From Deltaproteobacteria bacterium (GTDB lineage Bacteria; Myxococcota_A; UBA9160; UBA4427), in assembly GCA_011051925.1 (NCBI GenBank), contig DRKE01000332.1, forward strand, positions 1 to 8,329: 8,329 nt of DNA. Direction: 5' to 3'. Made by a program: the position numbers and the translations under genes. This document shows positions 5,617-8,329 of this stretch, in pieces. Below the pieces are notes generated by a model. It did no database searches, had not been told where the DNA came from, and worked only from the letters and a program-made list of their open reading frames with translations. Position 1 is the stretch's first letter. Each line of letters begins with the position of its first letter.

Positions 5617-6513
5617 ATGCCGATCTCCATTCCGTCCTCTGCCGGTTCCCGCATCTCGGCCAAGCGCGTCGTCATCGATCTCCTTTCGACGCTGCCGCCG
5701 CGCCTCGCCGTTTCCGTCGCGGCCCTCGTTCGGGGGGCGGCGGTCCTGGGGATCGGTGAGAACAGCGTCCGGGTCACACTGGCGCGGTTGCGGGCGCGCG
5801 GCCTCGTCGAGTCCGATCGGCGGGGGCTCTACCGTCTGAGCCGGGCGGCCGAGCCCGTGAACCGGCAGGTCCGATCCTGGCGAACGGTTCTCGAGGAAGT
5901 GGTCAACTGGGACGGATCCTGGGTCGCGGTCGAGGAGAGCGCGCTGCCGAGGGCCGATCGGAAGGCGGCCCGCCGGCGGTCGCGGGCGCTTCGCCTGCTC
6001 GGCTTCGAGGCGCTTTCCCCCGCGCTCTGTATCCGACCGGACAATCTCCGGGGCGGCGCGGACTCGCTCCGCGAACGGCTCGCGGCGCTCGGCTATTCGC
6101 CCCGTCCCTTCGTCTTCGAGGTCGCCGCGTTCGATCGCGAGCAAGACGATCGCGCGCGGGCCCTCTGGGACACACGAACGCTCGAAGCGGGTTATGCGTC
6201 GATCCGCGAAGGACTCGAGAAGAGTGCGGCTCGCGTTGCGTCGTTGCCGGTCGGGGAGGCGATGGCCGAGACCTTCGTCCTGGGAGGCGAGGCCGTGCGC
6301 TCGATCGTGCTCGATCCGCTGCTGCCCGAGCCGATCGTCGACGTGGAGGCCCGGCGGGCCCTGGTGGAAGCGATGCAGCGCTACGACCGGATCGGACGGG
6401 CGTGTTGGAAGGGATGGGCCGGCGAATCGATCGGCCTCGCCATGAGCCCGGCCGATGCCGTCGGTCTCGAGACGGCGATCGCAGAAGCCGGCATGGCCGG
6501 ATCGATCGGATAG
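5617..6513 (+). CDS. PaaX-like transcriptional regulator
   Basis: A 298-residue protein with the three-part PaaX layout. An N-terminal winged helix-turn-helix spans about 13-75, with the recognition region SVRVTLARLRARGLVES at 50-66 and a wing GLYRLS at 70-75. The middle domain carries the family mark WDGSW at 98-102, LLGF at 127-130 and IRPDN at 139-143. The C-terminal domain has the conserved DPLLPEP at 233-239. PaaX in Escherichia coli represses phenylacetate catabolism and responds to phenylacetyl-CoA; many relatives lie beside other acyl-CoA or lipid genes, so the ligand here is open. The ATG at 5617 lacks a clear ribosome binding site and may have a very short leader. The gene is divergent from COQ4 and 77 bp ahead of a desaturase. 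It ends in TAG, after which the same frame stays open for 27 codons up to the desaturase start; E. coli PaaX is 316 residues. Confidence 0.9.
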   Translation: MPISIPSSAGSRISAKRVVIDLLSTLPPRLAVSVAALVRGAAVLGIGENSVRVTLARLRARGLVESDRRGLYRLSRAAEPVNRQVRSWRTVLEEVVNWDGSWVAVEESALPRADRKAARRRSRALRLLGFEALSPALCIRPDNLRGGADSLRERLAALGYSPRPFVFEVAAFDREQDDRARALWDTRTLEAGYASIREGLEKSAARVASLPVGEAMAETFVLGGEAVRSIVLDPLLPEPIVDVEARRALVEAMQRYDRIGRACWKGWAGESIGLAMSPADAVGLETAIAEAGMAGSIG

Positions 6514-6522
6514 CGGAAGGGC

Positions 6523-6558
6523 ATGAAGGAAATGAAGGAAATGAAGGAAATGAACGGA
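6523..6558 (+). repeat. 9-bp tandem repeat ATGAAGGAA
   Basis: Three exact copies of ATGAAGGAA (6523-6531, 6532-6540, 6541-6549) are followed by a decayed fourth copy ATGAACGGA (6550-6558) and looser relatives GTGATGGGA and GCGATGGAA up to 6576. Each unit contains both an ATG and an AAGGA that resembles a ribosome binding site. The array sits between the PaaX-like gene and the desaturase. Confidence 0.85.
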
Positions 6559-6594
6559 GTGATGGGAGCGATGGAAAAGGAGGATTCGGCATGA
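6523..6594 (+). CDS. Possible leader peptide or broken-off C-terminus of the regulator
   Basis: An open frame of 23 codons begins at the first repeat ATG and reads Met-Lys-Glu three times, then MNGVMGAMEKEDSA. Its TGA (6592-6594) overlaps the desaturase ATG (6591-6593) as ATGA, the usual arrangement for translational coupling. It is in the same frame as the PaaX-like gene, starting nine bases after that gene's TAG. It may be a short coupled peptide, the tail of a formerly longer regulator, or a chance frame in a purine-rich repeat. GGAAGG lies only two bases before its ATG, a poor spacing, so independent initiation is doubtful. Confidence 0.3.
   Translation: MKEMKEMKEMNGVMGAMEKEDSA
6577..6583 (+). 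promoter_or_regulatory. Strong ribosome binding site of the desaturase
   Basis: AAGGAGG lies seven bases before the ATG at 6591 and decides that start against an in-frame ATG at 6402 inside the regulator gene. Confidence 0.85.
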
Positions 6595-7526
6595 AGATCA
6601 GCGAATTCGCGACGCGCGAGGAACTGGCGGAATTCACGGCACACGACGACTGGAAGGCCGCCGGGTATCTCGTCTTCAACTGGGCCTTCGTCGCGGCCAT
6701 CTTCACGGGGGTGGCGATCTGGACGAATCCCCTCACGATCCTCGCCGGAATCGCCCTGCTCGGCGGCCGCCAGCTCGGATTCGCGGTTCTCGAGCACGAT
6801 TGCGGCCATCGGACGCTCTTCTCGAATCCCCGGGCGAACGCGATCCTGGGCCAGTGGCTCTGCGCGTATCCGGTTCTCTCCGACCTTCCGCGTTATGCCG
6901 CGGGCCATCTGAAGCATCACGCCTTTGCGGGGACCCGGAAGGATCCCGATCTGCCCAACTACCAGGCCTATCCGATCTCCCCGGCGAGTTTCCGACGCAA
7001 GGTGATCCGGGACCTCACGGGCCAGACGGGTTGGAAGGCCGTGAAGGCCGCCTGGCGCCGCGGAAAGGCCGATCTCGGCAAGGCGCCCTGGAACGGCAAC
7101 GCGATCGGCGGCCAGCTCATCATGAACGGGCTGCTCTTCGCCGTGCTCTTCTCGTTCGGCGAGGGCGCGCTCTACCTGATGTGGCCCGTCGCGTACCTGA
7201 CGTCCTACATGCTGATCGCGCGTCTTCGACAGGTCGCCGAACACGGGGCCGTTCCCGATCTCTTCGATCCCGATCCGCGAAAGAACACGCGGACCACGCT
7301 CGTCCGCTGGTGGGAGCGCCTCTTCGTGGCCCCCTTCCACGTGAACTATCACCTCGAACACCATCTCGCCGCGAACATCCCCTGCTACAACCTGCCCGCC
7401 TTCCACCGCTTCCTCGAGGCGAAGGGCGTCTACGAAGAGACGGTCTTTCCGAAGGGCTACCCCGAGCTGTACGCGACGACGGTGCCGGGGTTGGCCGGGG
7501 GGTGGATGAAGCCGTCGAGCGCGTGA
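6591..7526 (+). CDS. Membrane fatty acid desaturase-family protein
   Basis: A 311-residue integral membrane di-iron protein of the fatty acid desaturase superfamily. The three histidine boxes are complete: HDCGH at 69-73, HLKHH at 106-110 and HLEHH at 254-258, with an extra His218 between the second and third boxes and His250 just before the third. Hydrophobic segments are visible at about 26-44, 47-66, 176-190 and 192-210, which places the histidine boxes on the cytoplasmic face as in the family. Members insert a double bond or hydroxylate an acyl chain or related lipid using oxygen and reduced electron carriers. The regiospecificity and substrate cannot be read; hydroxylases and carotenoid-modifying enzymes share these boxes. 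The start follows a strong AAGGAGG. The 77-bp gap to the PaaX-like gene carries a tandem repeat and a coupled open frame, so the two are probably co-transcribed. The next gene is convergent. Confidence 0.92.
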   Translation: MKISEFATREELAEFTAHDDWKAAGYLVFNWAFVAAIFTGVAIWTNPLTILAGIALLGGRQLGFAVLEHDCGHRTLFSNPRANAILGQWLCAYPVLSDLPRYAAGHLKHHAFAGTRKDPDLPNYQAYPISPASFRRKVIRDLTGQTGWKAVKAAWRRGKADLGKAPWNGNAIGGQLIMNGLLFAVLFSFGEGALYLMWPVAYLTSYMLIARLRQVAEHGAVPDLFDPDPRKNTRTTLVRWWERLFVAPFHVNYHLEHHLAANIPCYNLPAFHRFLEAKGVYEETVFPKGYPELYATTVPGLAGGWMKPSSA

Positions 7527-7530
7527 TCGG

Positions 7531-7548
7531 TCGAAGATGTCGAAGATG
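7531..7548. repeat. 9-bp tandem duplication TCGAAGATG
   Basis: TCGAAGATG occurs twice in direct succession (7531-7539, 7540-7548), five bases after the desaturase stop and between convergent genes. It resembles the other short tandem duplications in the spacers of this window. Confidence 0.6.
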
Positions 7549-7558
7549 AGGGATCTTC
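7542..7558 (+). terminator. Weak hairpin after the desaturase gene
   Basis: GAAGAT (7542-7547) pairs with ATCTTC (7553-7558) around the 5-base loop GAGGG, followed by the palindrome CCGTCGACGG (7558-7567). There is no T-run on either strand, so termination by this element alone is doubtful. It lies between the convergent desaturase and repeat-protein genes. Confidence 0.25.
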
Positions 7559-7599
7559 CGTCGACGGCGGGGGCGACAGGCCTGGGAGGGCGCGTGCGG

Positions 7600-8329
7600 T
7601 CATGATTCGGAAGTGATTCGTGGGGGCGGTTCGACGCGGGCTCCATCGCTCCATTGGGATCTGTCCTTCGGGAGCGATCTTCTTCGACGCACTTCGATCA
7701 GGAAGAGGCATCCGAGAGTGATTCCCACCGCGAGTTCCGGCTCGGGAACGGCTTCACTCGTGCCGAAACCGAAGCCGCCGCACTCCGGGTCCTTTTCGGC
7801 GAGGCCGAAGTTCCCGTCGAAGTCGATCAATCCGTCGCCGTCATTGTCGATGCCATCATTGCACTCCGGATTCTCGGAAACCGCGAGTGAGAGATACCTC
7901 CCACAGCCCGGGTCCCGAAGTCCCTTCGTATTGGAATCAACGCGACCGTCGTTGTCGTTGTCCGTACCATCATCACACTCGATCGACGGATCTGTTTCCG
8001 TCGTGTCGGCAGCGTCGGCGCAACCGAGGTCGGCTGGAAAGTCGATCAGTCCGTCGCCATCATTGTCGATCCCGTCGGAACACGTAGGCGACGCCTGGCA
8101 GGCATCACCGATTCCGTTGCCGTCCGAGTCTTCCTGATTCGTGTTGGGGACGGTCGGGCAGTTGTCGACGTTTCCGCAGACATCGTCGCCATCGACATCG
8201 TTGTCGGCGTCGAGTCGACAGTGGTCGAGATTTCCGCACAACCCGTCTCCATCCGCATCGTTCTCGGCATCGAGGCGGCACAGGTCGCAGGGGTCTCCGA
8301 TGCCGTCTGCATCCATGTCCGCCTGCTCC
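7600..8329 (-). CDS. Thrombospondin type 3-like repeat protein with PEP-CTERM-like sorting signal (5' partial)
   Basis: The frame is open to the right edge; the first Met (8316) lies inside a calcium-loop repeat, so the gene starts outside the window. At least 242 C-terminal residues are present. Counting from that Met, residues 1-73 hold Asp-rich thrombospondin type 3-like loops (DADGIGDPC, NDADGDGLCG, DNCPTVPNTN). Then come three Cys-bounded modules, C79-C99, C114-C138 and C152-C179, each with DGxDNDxDG. After a Gly/Phe linker come VPEP (190-193), a hydrophobic stretch to about 208 and RRRR (210-213): the PEP-CTERM pattern recognised by exosortases, which sort secreted proteins to the cell surface. 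Unusually, 25 polar residues follow the arginines where most members stop almost at once. The protein is presumably exported, calcium-binding and anchored or released at the envelope. A signal peptide would lie beyond the window. It is convergent with the desaturase and probably unrelated in function. Confidence 0.85.
   Translation of the reverse strand, partial: EQADMDADGIGDPCDLCRLDAENDADGDGLCGNLDHCRLDADNDVDGDDVCGNVDNCPTVPNTNQEDSDGNGIGDACQASPTCSDGIDNDGDGLIDFPADLGCADAADTTETDPSIECDDGTDNDNDGRVDSNTKGLRDPGCGRYLSLAVSENPECNDGIDNDGDGLIDFDGNFGLAEKDPECGGFGFGTSEAVPEPELAVGITLGCLFLIEVRRRRSLPKDRSQWSDGARVEPPPRITSES
7822..8070 (-). repeat. Conserved 30-bp copies within the Asp-rich modules
   Basis: Bases 7822-7851 and 8041-8070 match at 28 of 30 positions, 219 bp apart start to start. 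Both code for the same Asp-rich core (IDNDGDGLID) in the first and third Cys-bounded modules. The near-identity at DNA level, including third codon positions, suggests recent duplication or gene conversion between modules. Confidence 0.65.

Noticed and set aside
6402..6590. An earlier in-frame start for the desaturase inside the regulator gene
   Set aside because: The added residues are Arg/Gly/Glu-rich and come from another frame of the regulator and the tandem repeat; AAGGAGG before 6591 marks the real start.
7822..8070. Spaced repeats that could suggest a CRISPR array
   Set aside because: Spacing is irregular, only two close copies exist, and the repeats are fully explained by protein modules.
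7613..8137. Serine-rich plus-strand open frame at the right end
   Set aside because: It is antisense to the Asp-rich repeat protein; its Ser/Pro repeats mirror the Asp/Gly codons of the real gene.

Overview
The window is GC-rich (roughly two thirds G+C by eye) bacterial chromosome, densely coded, with seven genes, two of them cut by the window edges. Codon use is uniform (heavy use of GATC, TCG and CGC), so nothing looks recently transferred. The PEP-CTERM-like sorting signal on a thrombospondin type 3-like protein, the PaaX-like regulator, the leucine-dehydrogenase-family enzyme and the COQ4-family protein together fit a Myxococcota or other 'deltaproteobacterial'-type organism. That placement is inference; no rRNA or marker gene is present.

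Left block, plus strand (1-3295): the C-terminal three quarters of a thiamine-diphosphate (ThDP) enzyme of the acetolactate synthase superfamily, then an extended-SDR epimerase/dehydratase (1371-2426), then a classical SDR oxidoreductase (2489-3295). Gaps of 51 and 62 bp and a common strand make a small operon plausible. The three could work on one carbonyl or hydroxy-acyl pathway, but no substrate can be read from the sequence.

Middle block, minus strand (3268-5229): a COQ4-family protein followed by a Glu/Leu/Phe/Val dehydrogenase close to leucine dehydrogenase in its active-site residues. The dehydrogenase runs tail-to-tail into the SDR gene with a 28-bp coding overlap.

Divergent from COQ4, on the plus strand, is a PaaX-family transcriptional regulator (5617-6513), followed by a membrane fatty-acid desaturase (6591-7526). 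The 387-bp gap between COQ4 and the regulator is rich in structure: a bulged hairpin with a 14-bp stem, a perfect 16-bp palindrome, and a GATATT dyad around a -10-like box. Between the regulator and the desaturase is a 9-bp tandem repeat (ATGAAGGAA). It is read in the regulator's own frame after its TAG stop and ends in an ATGA overlap with the desaturase start.

Right edge, minus strand (7600-8329): the C-terminal part of a calcium-binding-type repeat protein ending in a PEP-CTERM-like exosortase signal, with an unusually long tail after the arginine cluster. No RNA gene, CRISPR array, insertion sequence or phage gene was seen. No clearly new multi-gene system was found; the points most worth a second look are the structured COQ4/PaaX intergenic region and the repeat-bearing junction between regulator and desaturase.
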